NCBI RefSeq assembly: GCF_001884735.1
Contig: NZ_MJAP01000034.1
Span: forward strand, 310,001-374,000
Direction: 5' to 3'
Length of the DNA: 64,000 nt
DNA from: Natronohydrobacter thiooxidans
GTDB taxonomy: Bacteria > Pseudomonadota > Alphaproteobacteria > Rhodobacterales > Rhodobacteraceae
Below are positions 34,984 to 44,974 of this stretch, piece after piece. Both the position numbers and the translations under genes were made by a program. The stretch's first letter is position 1. Every line of letters begins with the position of its first letter. Below the pieces are notes generated by a model that was not told the DNA's origin, ran no database searches, and saw only the letters and a list, made by a program, of their open reading frames with translations.

Positions 34984-35550
34984 TCACAGGTCCGTTTCGG
35001 CAGCGCGCGCGGGGGCAGGCGGGATATCGCGGGTTTTCACATGGAAATCCCACAGCGTATCCGCCCACCAGGCGAATGTATCGTCCAGATTGTAGAGGCT
35101 CACACCCCGCGCAAGATTGATGATCAGATCCAGTGAGATTTTCGTGTCATCATGGTCGATATAGGCGCGTCCAAGCAGCCGGTGCCGGTTCCAGGCATTG
35201 ACGAAAGCAAGCGTGTCGATCCCGTCATTATCCCATTCCGCCTTCAGCAGCAGATGCCTGCAATCCGCCCCCTCGATGCAGCCATAGAAATAGATCCGGT
35301 AGACCACGCCATGAATGCGGCCCTCGATCATCGGATCGCCCGCGTCATCGCGCTGGATCAGGGCCGAACCGAAACCCCGCGCGACCTCGGCAATCGCGGC
35401 AACATCGCGGCCATCGACCAGCGCGGCCTCAAATCCGGGCGCGGCGGCCTGCCGCTCAAACCTGTCCTGCCCGATCCATGCCGCCAGCACCGCGGCAGTC
35501 ATCACCGCTCCGGCCGCTGCAAATCCGATCTCTCGCTTCACGTCCTGCAC
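34984..35550 (-). CDS. YbjN-domain protein with N-terminal membrane segment
   Basis: 188 residues from a GTG; a second GTG at 35541 is an alternative. An N-terminal hydrophobic helix (8-26) is followed by a YbjN-like domain: GSALIQRDDAGDPMIEGRIH, YRIYFYGCIEGADCRHLLLK, FVNAWNRHRLLGRAYIDHDD and SLDLIINLARGVSLYNL. YbjN proteins are sensory or regulatory with unknown ligand. It converges on the lipoprotein gene. Likely anchored in the inner membrane with the domain in the periplasm, but orientation is a guess. Confidence 0.75.
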   Translation of the reverse strand: MQDVKREIGFAAAGAVMTAAVLAAWIGQDRFERQAAAPGFEAALVDGRDVAAIAEVARGFGSALIQRDDAGDPMIEGRIHGVVYRIYFYGCIEGADCRHLLLKAEWDNDGIDTLAFVNAWNRHRLLGRAYIDHDDTKISLDLIINLARGVSLYNLDDTFAWWADTLWDFHVKTRDIPPAPARAAETDL

Positions 35551-35655
35551 TCATAGGCTACCTGCTGCGCGACTATCGGCCATTTCCAAAGGCTTGGCCA
35601 GCCGCTAAAGGAGGGGGCGTGGTAAAGCCAGCCTGTTTCAGGCAAGAAAGCATCT

Positions 35656-36306
35656 ATGTCCGGTTTCATCTATACCCCGCCCGCCGGTGATCCGGTGATC
35701 CTGCATGAAGATCATGAACTGGTCTTTGTCGACAAACCCTCGGGGCTTCTGTCGGTGCCGGGCAAGGGCGAGCACATGGCCGATTGCATGATCGCGCGGC
35801 TGCGCGCGGTCTTTCCCGAAATCCTGCTGGTGCACCGGCTGGATCTGGACACTTCGGGCGTGATGGTTTTCGCCCGCACCCCCCATGCGCAGCGCCATCT
35901 GGGCCTGCAATTCGAAAAACGCCAGACCCGCAAGATCTATGTCGCGCGCGTGGCGGGCCAGGTCGCGGGGCGCGAGGGCAGGGTGGATCTGCCGCTGATC
36001 GTCGATTGGCCCAACCGCCCGCGCCAGATGGTCTGCCACGAGACCGGGCGGCCTGCGCAGACCGACTGGGCGCTGATCCGGCAGGACGCAGACGAGTCGC
36101 GCCTGCGGCTGATGCCCGTCACGGGGCGATCGCACCAGTTGCGCGTGCATATGCTGGCCATCGGGCATCCGATCCTCGGCGATCCGCTCTATGCAACCGG
36201 AGCGGCATTGGCGCATCCGCGCCTGATGCTGCACGCCCAAAGCCTGCGCCTGCGCCATCCCGATGGCGGGAAGGGGCTGACAATCTCGGCGCCAGTTCCT
36301 TTCTGA
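35656..36306 (+). CDS. RluA-family RNA pseudouridine synthase
   Basis: 216 residues, short and lacking an S4 domain, as in RluA. The catalytic aspartate is D63 in VHRLDLDTSG, with the companion motifs LLSVPGKGE, RKIYVARVAG and VTGRSHQLRVHMLAIGHPIL. It converts uridine to pseudouridine in 23S rRNA and/or tRNA; the exact target is not readable. It starts at an ATG ten or so bases after a CAGGCAAGAAAG stretch. A family-2 repeat lies just after its stop. Confidence 0.9.
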   Translation: MSGFIYTPPAGDPVILHEDHELVFVDKPSGLLSVPGKGEHMADCMIARLRAVFPEILLVHRLDLDTSGVMVFARTPHAQRHLGLQFEKRQTRKIYVARVAGQVAGREGRVDLPLIVDWPNRPRQMVCHETGRPAQTDWALIRQDADESRLRLMPVTGRSHQLRVHMLAIGHPILGDPLYATGAALAHPRLMLHAQSLRLRHPDGGKGLTISAPVPF

Positions 36307-36389
36307 GAGGGGGCAGGGGGCTGCCGCCCCCTCACCAGCCCCGCAAGGGGGCTGGTTTCACCCCTGCGAGTATTTTCCGGCAAGAAAAT
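36306..36389 (-). repeat. Post-stop repeat family 2, inverted related form (copy 4)
   Basis: Read on the minus strand: TTTTCTTGCCGGAAAATACTC, GCAGGGGTGAAACCAGCCCC, CTTGCGGGGCTGGTGAGGG, GGCGGCAGCCCCCTGCCCCC. Same head and GGCGGCAGCCC tail as copies 1-3 but a different middle. Here the tail end touches the stop of the pseudouridine synthase and the head faces the formate dehydrogenase promoter. Confidence 0.7.
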
Positions 36390-36429
36390 GATAGGCTATG
36401 TCTATCGAATAACGGATATTCAATATTGA
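36390..36429 (+). promoter_or_regulatory. Overlapping palindromes, probable LysR-type operator of the formate dehydrogenase
   Basis: GATAG-N7-CTATC (36390-36406), TATC-N7-GATA overlapping it (36403-36417), and the perfect palindrome TCAATATTGA (36420-36429), 55 bases before the ATG. T-N11-A palindromes of this type are typical LysR-family sites. No LysR gene is in the immediate area. Confidence 0.55.
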
Positions 36430-36483
36430 TTGCACGCCTGCACTTTGGCAGGGCTAGGGAAGCAAGCGAAAAGGGGTGCGCGC

Positions 36484-38175
36484 ATGGCTCTCGATCAGGC
36501 AAGCGGCAAAGGCGTATGGAAATCCGGTCGCGGCAAGGGCCGCGCCACGCCCAAGGGGCGGCAATATGAGGATGCAGCACTGGATGAGGTGCTGGCTCTG
36601 CTGGGGGACCGGCCCCGCAACCGCGATCTGCTGATCGAATTCCTGCATCTCATTCAGGACGCCCATGGCCATCTCTCGGCCCGCCACCTGCGCGCGCTCG
36701 CGCATGAAATGCGCCTCTCCATGGCCGAAATCTGGGAAGTGGCGTCCTTCTACGCCCATTTCGATCTGGTCAAGGAGGGCGAGACCCCGCCGCCCGATCT
36801 GACGATCCGGGTCTGCGACTCGCTCTCCTGCGAACTGGCCGGGTCCGAGGCGCTTTATGACGCGCTCTCATCCGGCATGGACCCCGCGCACGTGCGCGTC
36901 TTGCGCGCGCCCTGCATGGGCCGCTGCGACACGGCCCCGGTGCTGGAACTGGGCCATAACCATATCGACCACGCGACCCCTGAAAAGGTCGAAGCCGCGA
37001 TTGCCGCAGGCGACACCCATGCGCATCTGCCCGACTATCAGACGTTTGAGGCTTATGGCGCCGAGGGCGGCTATGCCGCCCTGACCGATCTGCGCGCGAC
37101 CGGCGACTGGGAAGCGGTGCAGGAAAAGGTACTGGCCTCCGGCCTGCGCGGGCTGGGCGGCGCAGGCTTCCCCTCGGGCAAGAAATGGGGCTTCGTGCGC
37201 GCCAATCCCGGTCCCCGCTATCTGGCCGTGAATGGTGACGAGGGCGAGCCCGGCACTTTCAAGGACCGCTACTATCTGGAACGCACCCCGCATCTGATGC
37301 TGGAGGGGATGCTGATCGCCGCCTGGGCGGTCGAGGCCGCGCGCTGCTATATCTATATGCGCGACGAATACCCCGCAGTGCTGGAGATTCTGCGCCGCGA
37401 GATCGCCGCGCTGGAAGCCGCAGGGCTGGCAGAGCCGGGCTATATCGAGCTGCGCCGCGGCGCGGGCGCCTATATCTGCGGCGAGGAATCCGCGATGATC
37501 GAATCCATCGAGGGCAAGCGCGGTCTGCCGCGCCACCGCCCGCCCTATGTCGCGCAGGTGGGGATCTTCGACCGCCCGACGCTGGTGCATAATGTGGAAA
37601 CCCTGCATTGGGTCGCCCGCATTTGCCGCGAAGGCCCGCAAATCCTCTCCGATGTGGAACTCAATGGCCGCAAGGGGCTGCGCTCCTATTCGGTGTCGGG
37701 CCGTGTGGCGAAACCGGGCGTCTATCTGCTGCCCGCAGGCTCGACCATCCGCGATGTGATTCAAGCCGCAGGCGGCATGGCCGCAGGGCATGAGCTCAAA
37801 GCCTATCAGCCCGGCGGGCCTTCCTCGGGCCTCTTGCCCGCGAGCATGGACGATATCCCGCTCGATTTCGACACGCTGCAGCCGCATGGCACTTTCATCG
37901 GCTCCGCCGCCGTGGTGGTGCTGTCGGATCAGGACTCGGCCCGCGATGCCGCACTGAACATGCTGCGGTTTTTCGAGGATGAATCCTGTGGCCAATGCAC
38001 GCCCTGCCGCGCAGGCTGCGAAAAGGCCGTGAAGCTGATGCAGGCCGAGCATTGGGATCAGCCGCTTCTCGAAGAGCTCTGCACTGTGATGCAGGATGCC
38101 TCGATCTGCGGGCTGGGGCAGGCCGCGCCGAACCCGATCCGCCTTGTGATGCAACATTTCCCGCAGGAGATCTGA
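36484..38175 (+). CDS. fdsB: NAD-dependent formate dehydrogenase beta subunit, NuoE-NuoF fusion
   Basis: 563 residues. The first ~165 residues are a NuoE/FdsG-like thioredoxin-fold [2Fe-2S] domain (VCDSLSCELAG, APCMGRCDTAP). The rest is NuoF/FdsB-like: GLRGLGGAGFPSGKKWGF for NAD, NGDEGEPGTFKDR for FMN, GAYICGEESAMIESIEGKRG, and the [4Fe-4S] motif ESCGQCTPCRAGCEK near 503. It passes formate-derived electrons from the alpha subunit to NAD+. In the well-studied Fds systems gamma and beta are separate; here they are one chain. The alpha gene starts 3 bases after the stop. Confidence 0.92.
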   Translation: MALDQASGKGVWKSGRGKGRATPKGRQYEDAALDEVLALLGDRPRNRDLLIEFLHLIQDAHGHLSARHLRALAHEMRLSMAEIWEVASFYAHFDLVKEGETPPPDLTIRVCDSLSCELAGSEALYDALSSGMDPAHVRVLRAPCMGRCDTAPVLELGHNHIDHATPEKVEAAIAAGDTHAHLPDYQTFEAYGAEGGYAALTDLRATGDWEAVQEKVLASGLRGLGGAGFPSGKKWGFVRANPGPRYLAVNGDEGEPGTFKDRYYLERTPHLMLEGMLIAAWAVEAARCYIYMRDEYPAVLEILRREIAALEAAGLAEPGYIELRRGAGAYICGEESAMIESIEGKRGLPRHRPPYVAQVGIFDRPTLVHNVETLHWVARICREGPQILSDVELNGRKGLRSYSVSGRVAKPGVYLLPAGSTIRDVIQAAGGMAAGHELKAYQPGGPSSGLLPASMDDIPLDFDTLQPHGTFIGSAAVVVLSDQDSARDAALNMLRFFEDESCGQCTPCRAGCEKAVKLMQAEHWDQPLLEELCTVMQDASICGLGQAAPNPIRLVMQHFPQEI

Positions 38176-38178
38176 GCC

Positions 38179-40944
38179 ATGGTCACATTCACCCTTGATG
38201 GCCGCGAAGTCACCGCAGAGCCCGGCCAGACCATCTGGGAAGTCGCCAATGGGCGCGGGCTGAAGATCCCGCATCTGTGCCATAAACCTGCCCCCGGCTA
38301 CCGCCCCGACGGCAATTGCCGCGCCTGTATGGTCGAGATCGAGGGCGAGCGCGTTCTGGCCGCAAGCTGCATCCGCGAACCCTCCGAGGGCATGGTCGTC
38401 CATACCGAAACCCATCGCGCGAAAACCGCGCGCAAGGCGGTGATCGAGCTTCTGCTGGCCGACCAGCCCGAGCGCGCCGCCGCCCATGACCGCAGCAGCC
38501 ACCTCTGGGACATGGCCGAGGCCACGGGCGTCAGCGAGAGCCGCTATCCGACGCTGGAAGCCGAGCGCATCCCGCTTCTGGATGACAGCCATGTCGCCAT
38601 GCGCGTCAATCTCGATGCCTGTATCCAATGCGGGCTTTGCGTGCGCGCCTGCCGCGAGGTGCAGGTCAATGACGTGATCGGCATGGCCGGGCGCGGGCAT
38701 GACGCCTATCCGGTCTTTGATTTCAACGATCCGATGGGCGATAGTTCCTGCGTGGCCTGCGGCGAATGCGTGCAGGCTTGCCCCACCGGTGCGCTGATGC
38801 CCGCAACTGTGCTTGATGATGCGCAGCAGGGCGACAGCCGCGATTTCGACCGCGAAGTGGCCTCGGTCTGCCCCTTCTGCGGTGTGGGCTGCCAGGTCAG
38901 CCTGAAAGTGAAGAATGACAAGGTGATCGCGGTTGACGGGCTGAACGGTCCCGCCAATGAAGGGCGGCTTTGCGTCAAGGGCCGCTTCGGTTTTGATTAT
39001 ATCCACCACCCCCACCGGTTGAACGTGCCGCTGATCCGCCGCGAGGGCGCGCCGAAGGGGCTGAATGTCGACCCCGGCAACTGGGGATCGGTCTTCCGCG
39101 AGGCGACATGGGACGAAGCGCTCGACGCCGCCGCCAGGGGCCTGGGCGGGTTGCGCGACAGCCATGGCGGCAAATCCGTCGCGGGCTTTGGCAGCGCGAA
39201 ATGCTCGAATGAGGAAGCCTATCTGTTTCAACGGCTTATCCGCGAAGGCTTCGGCCATAACAATGTCGACCATTGCACCCGGCTCTGCCACGCTTCCTCG
39301 GTCGCAGCATTGATGGAAAATGTGGGCTCCGGCGCCGTGACCGCGACCTTCAACCAGATCGAACATGCCGATGTGGCGATTGTCATCGGCGCGAACCCGA
39401 TCGAGAACCACCCCGTCGCCGCCACCTATTTCAAGCAATTCACCAAGCGCGGCGGCAAACTGATCGTGATGGATCCGCGCGGTCAGGCGCTCAAGCGCTT
39501 CGCCACCCATATGCTGCAGTTCAAACCCGGTGGCGATGTCTCCATGCTGAACGCGATCATGCATGTGATCGTCGAAGAGGGGCTGTTCGACACCCAGTAT
39601 ATTCAGGCCATGACCGAAAACTGGGACGCGATGCGCACCCATCTCGCCGACTATGCGCCCGAGAAAATGGCCCCGGTCTGCGGCATTGATGCGGATACCC
39701 TGCGCGCGGTCGCCCGCGATTTCGCGACCGCCAAGGCGGGCATGATCTTCTGGGGCATGGGCGTCAGCCAGCATATCCACGGCACCGACAATTCGCGCTG
39801 CCTGATCTCGCTCGCGCTGATGTGCGGCCATGTCGGGCGTCCGGGCACGGGGCTGCACCCGCTGCGCGGCCAGAACAACGTTCAGGGCGCCTCCGACGCC
39901 GGGCTGATCCCGATGTTTCTGCCGGATTATCAAAGTGTTACGGCGGAATCTTCACGTAACCATTTCGGCAATCTCTGGGGCACGGATATCATCCCGGAAA
40001 AGGGCCTGACCGTCACCGAAATCCTCGATGCGGTCCATGCAGGCCAGATCCGGGGCATGTATATCCTTGGCGAGAACCCCGCCATGTCCGACCCCGACGT
40101 GACCCATGCGCGCGAAGCCTTGGCCAAGCTCGATCACCTCGTGGTGCAGGATATCTTCCTGACCGAGACCGCGAATTACGCCGATGTGATCCTGCCCGCC
40201 GCCGCCTTCTACGAGAAATCGGGCACAGTGACGAACACCAACCGGCAGGTCCAGATGGGCCGCCCGGCTGTCTCCCCGCCCGGACAGGCGCGCGAGGATT
40301 GGGCGATCACCGTGGAACTGGCGCAGCGTCTGGGCCTCGACTGGGGCTTCACCCACCCGTCACAGGTCTTTGCCGAGATGAAACTGGGCATGAAAAGCCT
40401 CGACAATATCACCTGGGAACGGCTGGAGCGCGAAACCGCGGTCACCTATCCCTCGCTCACGCCCGAGGATCCCGGCCAGCCCATCGTCTTCGCCGATGCC
40501 TTCCCGCGCGAGAATGGCCGCGCGCGGTTTGCCCCGGCGAAAGTCATCGCCCCCGATGAACTGCCCGATGCCGAGTATCCGATGGTCCTGACCACCGGCC
40601 GCCAGCTGGAGCATTGGCACACCGGCGCGATGACCCGCCGCGCCAGCGTCCTCGATGCGGTCGAGCCAGAGGCGAATTGCTCGCTGCACCCCTCCACCCT
40701 GCGCCGCTTGGGCGTGGAACCGGGCGGCATGGTGCGGCTTTCGACCCGGCGCGGCGCGATCACGGTCATGGCCCGCGCCGACCGCGCGGTCAGCCCGGAT
40801 ATGGTCTTCCTGCCCTTCGCCTTTGTCGAGGCCGCAGCCAATATCCTGACCAACCCGGCGCTGGACCCCTACGGCAAGATCCCCGAATTCAAATTCGCCG
40901 CCGTGCGGGTAGAAGCGGCGGAAAGCCCGGTCGCGGCAGAGTAA
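38179..40944 (+). CDS. fdsA: Formate dehydrogenase alpha (molybdopterin) subunit
   Basis: 921 residues. N-terminal [2Fe-2S] ferredoxin domain (Cys34, 47, 50, 64), two [4Fe-4S] clusters in CIQCGLCVRACREVQ and CVACGECVQACPTG, then the molybdopterin domain opening with VCPFCGVGCQVSLKVKNDKV. Cys366 in DHCTRLCH is the expected Mo ligand (Cys, not selenocysteine). Catalyses formate to CO2. No Tat signal, so it works in the cytosol with the fused beta subunit. The accessory genes fdhD (fdsC) and fdsD that usually follow are absent; a gene on the other strand comes next. Confidence 0.95.
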   Translation: MVTFTLDGREVTAEPGQTIWEVANGRGLKIPHLCHKPAPGYRPDGNCRACMVEIEGERVLAASCIREPSEGMVVHTETHRAKTARKAVIELLLADQPERAAAHDRSSHLWDMAEATGVSESRYPTLEAERIPLLDDSHVAMRVNLDACIQCGLCVRACREVQVNDVIGMAGRGHDAYPVFDFNDPMGDSSCVACGECVQACPTGALMPATVLDDAQQGDSRDFDREVASVCPFCGVGCQVSLKVKNDKVIAVDGLNGPANEGRLCVKGRFGFDYIHHPHRLNVPLIRREGAPKGLNVDPGNWGSVFREATWDEALDAAARGLGGLRDSHGGKSVAGFGSAKCSNEEAYLFQRLIREGFGHNNVDHCTRLCHASSVAALMENVGSGAVTATFNQIEHADVAIVIGANPIENHPVAATYFKQFTKRGGKLIVMDPRGQALKRFATHMLQFKPGGDVSMLNAIMHVIVEEGLFDTQYIQAMTENWDAMRTHLADYAPEKMAPVCGIDADTLRAVARDFATAKAGMIFWGMGVSQHIHGTDNSRCLISLALMCGHVGRPGTGLHPLRGQNNVQGASDAGLIPMFLPDYQSVTAESSRNHFGNLWGTDIIPEKGLTVTEILDAVHAGQIRGMYILGENPAMSDPDVTHAREALAKLDHLVVQDIFLTETANYADVILPAAAFYEKSGTVTNTNRQVQMGRPAVSPPGQAREDWAITVELAQRLGLDWGFTHPSQVFAEMKLGMKSLDNITWERLERETAVTYPSLTPEDPGQPIVFADAFPRENGRARFAPAKVIAPDELPDAEYPMVLTTGRQLEHWHTGAMTRRASVLDAVEPEANCSLHPSTLRRLGVEPGGMVRLSTRRGAITVMARADRAVSPDMVFLPFAFVEAAANILTNPALDPYGKIPEFKFAAVRVEAAESPVAAE

Positions 40945-40952
40945 CTCTTCCA

Positions 40953-41006
40953 CATTTTCTTGCCGGAAGTACTCCGGGGTCCGGGGCAGAGCCCCGGCCT
41001 TCCCCG
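40953..41006 (+). repeat. Post-stop repeat family 2, short form (copy 5)
   Basis: Ten bases after the fdsA stop: TTTTCTTGCCGGAAGTACTC, then CGGGGTCCGGGGCAGAGCCC with a GGGGC-AGA-GCCCC hairpin and CGGCCTTCCCC. Shares the head motif with the other family-2 copies but not the tail. Confidence 0.65.
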
Positions 41007-41016
41007 AAACAAGAAA

Positions 41017-41041
41017 AAGGGCGCCCGCTTGGGGCGCCCTT
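41017..41041 (-). terminator. Terminator between fdsA and the DEAD-box helicase gene
   Basis: AAGGGCGCCC, 5-base loop GCTTG, GGGCGCCCTT. On the minus strand the stem is followed by TTTTTCTTGTTT, giving a normal rho-independent terminator for the helicase gene, whose stop is 8 bases away. Confidence 0.88.
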
Positions 41042-41048
41042 CGCAATT

Positions 41049-42347
<1,299 letters not shown>

Positions 42348-42485
42348 GTCTCAGTCCTTTACTTGCCCGAACAAACAGGCGATTGGCCCCGGACGGATGC
42401 CGGGGCGGGTTTGGGGGCACATCGTCACATGCGCCGCCCCCCACGCGTGATGTCGGGAAGCAATTTGCGGGCAGGCTGCCCTGAC

Positions 42486-42520
42486 CACAGCCGCGAATAT
42501 GCTCACGCGGCATGGCTGTG
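42486..42520 (-). promoter_or_regulatory. Hairpin in the upstream region of the DEAD-box helicase gene
   Basis: CACAGCC pairs with GGCTGTG, with a GCG/CGC extension around a 3-base bulge and a 10-base AT-rich loop. It lies 140-170 bases before the ATG, so it would fall in a long 5' leader if transcription starts near the TTGACT found at about 42550 on the minus strand. Possible cold-responsive or autoregulatory leader. Confidence 0.35.
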
Positions 42521-42562
42521 GATGGCACGCAGATGGGGCCACCGGCGCGATAAGTCAAGCCT

Positions 42563-42919
42563 TTAGTGTGGATCGGGCTGCCGTGCGACCAGCGCCAGCA
42601 CCCCGGCCAGCGCGCACATCGCAATCGGGAACATGGTGAACACCCCAAAGCCGAAGGTCACATACATCCCCGCGCTGGACGCCAAGAGCAGGATCCCGCC
42701 GACCATATTGACCGAGCGCGCCATAGAGGCCCCCGCAATCGCCAGAACCGGCGCGATCAGGCTCATCGCCCGGATCAGCGCCATATTCGCAACACCACCG
42801 GTAAACTCAGCCAGTTCCGGGTAGCGAATCAGCAGATCCGTATAACCGAAGCTGAAAAAGCCGACGATCATGCCCCATAATCCGCCGATCAGTCCAAGGG
42901 TCAGGGCCGCGTTGCGCAT
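42563..42919 (-). CDS. Small integral membrane protein of unknown function
   Basis: 118 residues from an ATG preceded by AAAGGATGAGCGGAAG; the longer frame upstream is not credible. Four hydrophobic segments: ALTLGLIGGLWGMIVGFFSF, MALIRAMSLIAPVLAIAGAS, NMVGGILLLASSAGMYVTFG and FPIAMCALAGVLALVA. Resembles the DUF4064-type small four-helix membrane proteins only in general layout. Divergent from the cold-shock gene. Confidence 0.7.
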   Translation of the reverse strand: MRNAALTLGLIGGLWGMIVGFFSFGYTDLLIRYPELAEFTGGVANMALIRAMSLIAPVLAIAGASMARSVNMVGGILLLASSAGMYVTFGFGVFTMFPIAMCALAGVLALVARQPDPH

Positions 42920-43131
42920 CTTCCGCTCATCCTTTCGCAATATTGGGCAATGCCTCGCCCGGCCTGTTCCATATAAGCAAATCTCTTGCGTTTTAACCCG
43001 GCTCTGGCAAAATCGCCCTCGGGATGACAGACTTTCTACGACCGCCTCTGTTTGACAGCCGGCAAAGGAAGACCTGGCTGAACGGCCCCGTGGCAATGAC
43101 GCTATGGGTGGGACAAACGAGGAGAAGACCG

Positions 43132-43338
43132 ATGCCGACAGGCACCGTGAAATGGTTCAACACGACCAAAGGCTATGGATTCATTGCCCCCGAAGGCGGC
43201 GGCAAGGATGTGTTCGTGCATATTTCAGCCGTCGAGCGTGCCGGACTGACCGGCCTCGCTGATGATCAGAAAGTCGCCTATGAGTTGCGCGCCGGGCGCG
43301 ACGGACGGGAATCGGCCAGCGATCTCAGGCTGCTCTGA
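43132..43338 (+). CDS. Cold-shock domain protein
   Basis: 68 residues from an ATG with GAGGAG upstream. RNA-binding motifs RNP1 KGYGFIAPE (residues 15-23) and RNP2 VFVHIS (32-37) are intact in a single OB-fold (PTGTVKWFNTTKGYGFI). CspA-family proteins act as RNA chaperones; whether this copy is cold-induced cannot be told, but its leader is over 100 bases and a DEAD-box helicase gene is close by. It ends 7 bases from the convergent arsC-like gene. Confidence 0.93.
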   Translation: MPTGTVKWFNTTKGYGFIAPEGGGKDVFVHISAVERAGLTGLADDQKVAYELRAGRDGRESASDLRLL

Positions 43339-43345
43339 ACGCGCC

Positions 43346-43669
43346 TCACGCCACCCCGAGGGCCGATTGCACATCGGCCTTCCACCCCAGATACAGCGCG
43401 TCGCCCGCACGGATCACCGGGCGCTTCATCAGGCTCGGATGCGCGGCCAGAAGCGCTTCGGGCGCGGTCGCGCGCTCTGTCTCCGACAGTCCGCGCCATG
43501 TGGTCGAGGCGCGATTGACCAGCGCATCCCCGAATCTGGCCAGAAATTCGGCGCGCTCCGCCTCGGACAGGGGTTCCGCGCGAATGTCACGCAACGTCGC
43601 CTCGGGCAGGGCTTTCAGCGCCTTGCGGCAGGTGTCACAGCTCTTGATGCCGTAGATCGTGAGTGTCAT
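43346..43669 (-). CDS. ArsC/Spx-family (YffB-like) reductase
   Basis: 107 residues from the ATG at 43669. Thioredoxin-like fold starting MTLTIYGIKSCDTCRKALKA with a CxxC at residues 11-14, and the family segment MKRPVIRAGDALYLGW near the C-terminus. The CDTC form and short length match the YffB branch, whose members may use glutathione, rather than confirmed arsenate reductases. It sits 7 bases before the hydrolase stop, on the same strand, as a likely last gene of the SCP2-hydrolase-arsC-like unit. Confidence 0.85.
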   Translation of the reverse strand: MTLTIYGIKSCDTCRKALKALPEATLRDIRAEPLSEAERAEFLARFGDALVNRASTTWRGLSETERATAPEALLAAHPSLMKRPVIRAGDALYLGWKADVQSALGVA

Positions 43670-43676
43670 GGCGTCC

Positions 43677-44612
43677 TCAATTCGCGTCAAACAGCGCAAG
43701 GCTGCGGCGCAGGAAATCCGCGCGCACCTCGGGCAGTTCCATCATCAATTCATGCAGCGCGCCGGAATAGAGTTCAAGCGCGCCCCGCGCCCAGCCCTCC
43801 ATCCGCGTCTTGATCGCCTCGGGCGAGACGATCATTTCGCGCGTGCCCAATCCGCAGAACGCAGGCAGATCCGGGGCGGGCAGATGCGCCAGCGCCCGCG
43901 TCTCGGCCAATGCGGCGGTCAGCCAGCGCAGGCTCGGGGCGCCAAGGCGCAGCGCCTCATGGCGCGCAACCTGTTCCTGCATCCAGGAATATGTCTCAAG
44001 ATCGCGCGTCAACTCATTGTCATCAAAGACATTCTCCCAAAGCCGGAACTTGACGCCCGCCCCCGGTATCTCGCGCAGATCGCCCCCCGCCAGCCCCAGC
44101 GTCGAGGTGGCAAGCCGCACCGCCTGCGCCAGGGCCGTGCTCACCGGCAGCCCCCACATCGGCGCACTGAACGCACAGGCACGCGCCGGAAAGCCCGTGA
44201 TCAGCGCCCGCAGCGCGATACAGCCGCCCATGCTATGCGACAGCAGGTAGCGCGGGGCCGCGTCGCCCGCCACATGATCCAGCACCGCGCGAAAGGCGGC
44301 CACATCCTGCTGATACTCGGCGAAACCGCCGACATGCCCGCGCAGCGGCAGGCCGGTGGGCCGGTCCGACAGCCCCTGACCGCGCCAGTCGATCAGCGCC
44401 GCACCATAGCCCGCCCGCGCCAGATCGGCGACGACCCGGCCATATTTCTCGATCACCTCGGTGCGGCCGGGAAAGATCGCGATCATCCCTTTCGGCCCGA
44501 CCGGCCAATGCGCCACGCGCAGCCGCACGCCATCCGCCGCATGCACCCAGACCACCCCCGCAGGGGCGGGCGCCTCTGCGACATCCGCGAAAAACGGCGC
44601 GCCGTGCCCCAT
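43677..44612 (-). CDS. Alpha/beta hydrolase (lysophospholipase-like)
   Basis: 311 residues from the ATG at 44612 that overlaps the SCP2 stop by three to four bases. The nucleophile elbow is LSHSMGGCIAL (Ser near residue 125), the oxyanion-side segment IFPGRTEVIEKYGRVVADLA matches monoacylglycerol lipase/PldB-like proteins, and the GALHELMMELPEVR end holds the catalytic His. Likely cleaves lysophospholipids or monoacylglycerols. Coupled to a sterol-carrier-like gene, which suggests lipid handling. Confidence 0.87.
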   Translation of the reverse strand: MGHGAPFFADVAEAPAPAGVVWVHAADGVRLRVAHWPVGPKGMIAIFPGRTEVIEKYGRVVADLARAGYGAALIDWRGQGLSDRPTGLPLRGHVGGFAEYQQDVAAFRAVLDHVAGDAAPRYLLSHSMGGCIALRALITGFPARACAFSAPMWGLPVSTALAQAVRLATSTLGLAGGDLREIPGAGVKFRLWENVFDDNELTRDLETYSWMQEQVARHEALRLGAPSLRWLTAALAETRALAHLPAPDLPAFCGLGTREMIVSPEAIKTRMEGWARGALELYSGALHELMMELPEVRADFLRRSLALFDAN

Positions 44613-44899
44613 CAACTCAGCGCAGAGCCCAGCTTCATCGCCATGCCCATATTGCCCTCGATCTTCAGCTTGCCCGACATGAAGGCCATGGTGGGGTTCA
44701 CATCGCCCTCGATAATCCCCTGAAAGGTCTCGGCGCTCGCGATCATGGTCACATCGGCCTCGTCATCGCCTTCCCGCACGCCGTTTTCATCGACCATGAT
44801 GCAGCCTTCACCCTTGATGTCGAATTTTGCCGTACCGTCAAAGCCATTGGGCATGCGGTTTGAGAGCGCCTCGATGGCTTTGCTCAGGACGTCGCTCAT
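44612..44899 (-). CDS. SCP2 sterol-carrier-domain protein
   Basis: 95 residues from an ATG preceded by AAGGAGACC. A stand-alone SCP2 domain: FDIKGEGCIMVDENGVREGD, ADVTMIASAETFQGII, GDVNPTMAFMSGKLKIEGNM and GMAMKLGSALS. Such small proteins bind acyl-CoA or lipid in a hydrophobic tunnel. First gene of the set with the hydrolase (ATGA-type overlap) and the arsC-like gene; divergent from the TPR gene across 75 bases. Confidence 0.9.
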   Translation of the reverse strand: MSDVLSKAIEALSNRMPNGFDGTAKFDIKGEGCIMVDENGVREGDDEADVTMIASAETFQGIIEGDVNPTMAFMSGKLKIEGNMGMAMKLGSALS

Positions 44900-44974
44900 G
44901 CAGGTCTCCTTGGTTTTCCGATTTGTGATGCCGCGCATATGGATTCGCGCAGCGTTTGCGTTACACTCCCTACT

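Noticed and set aside
36868..39933. Open frame of over 1000 codons on the minus strand
   Set aside because: It runs exactly antisense to the well-supported formate dehydrogenase genes. Composition (His, Arg, Gly, Ala) is that of a GC-bias shadow, with no recognisable domain.
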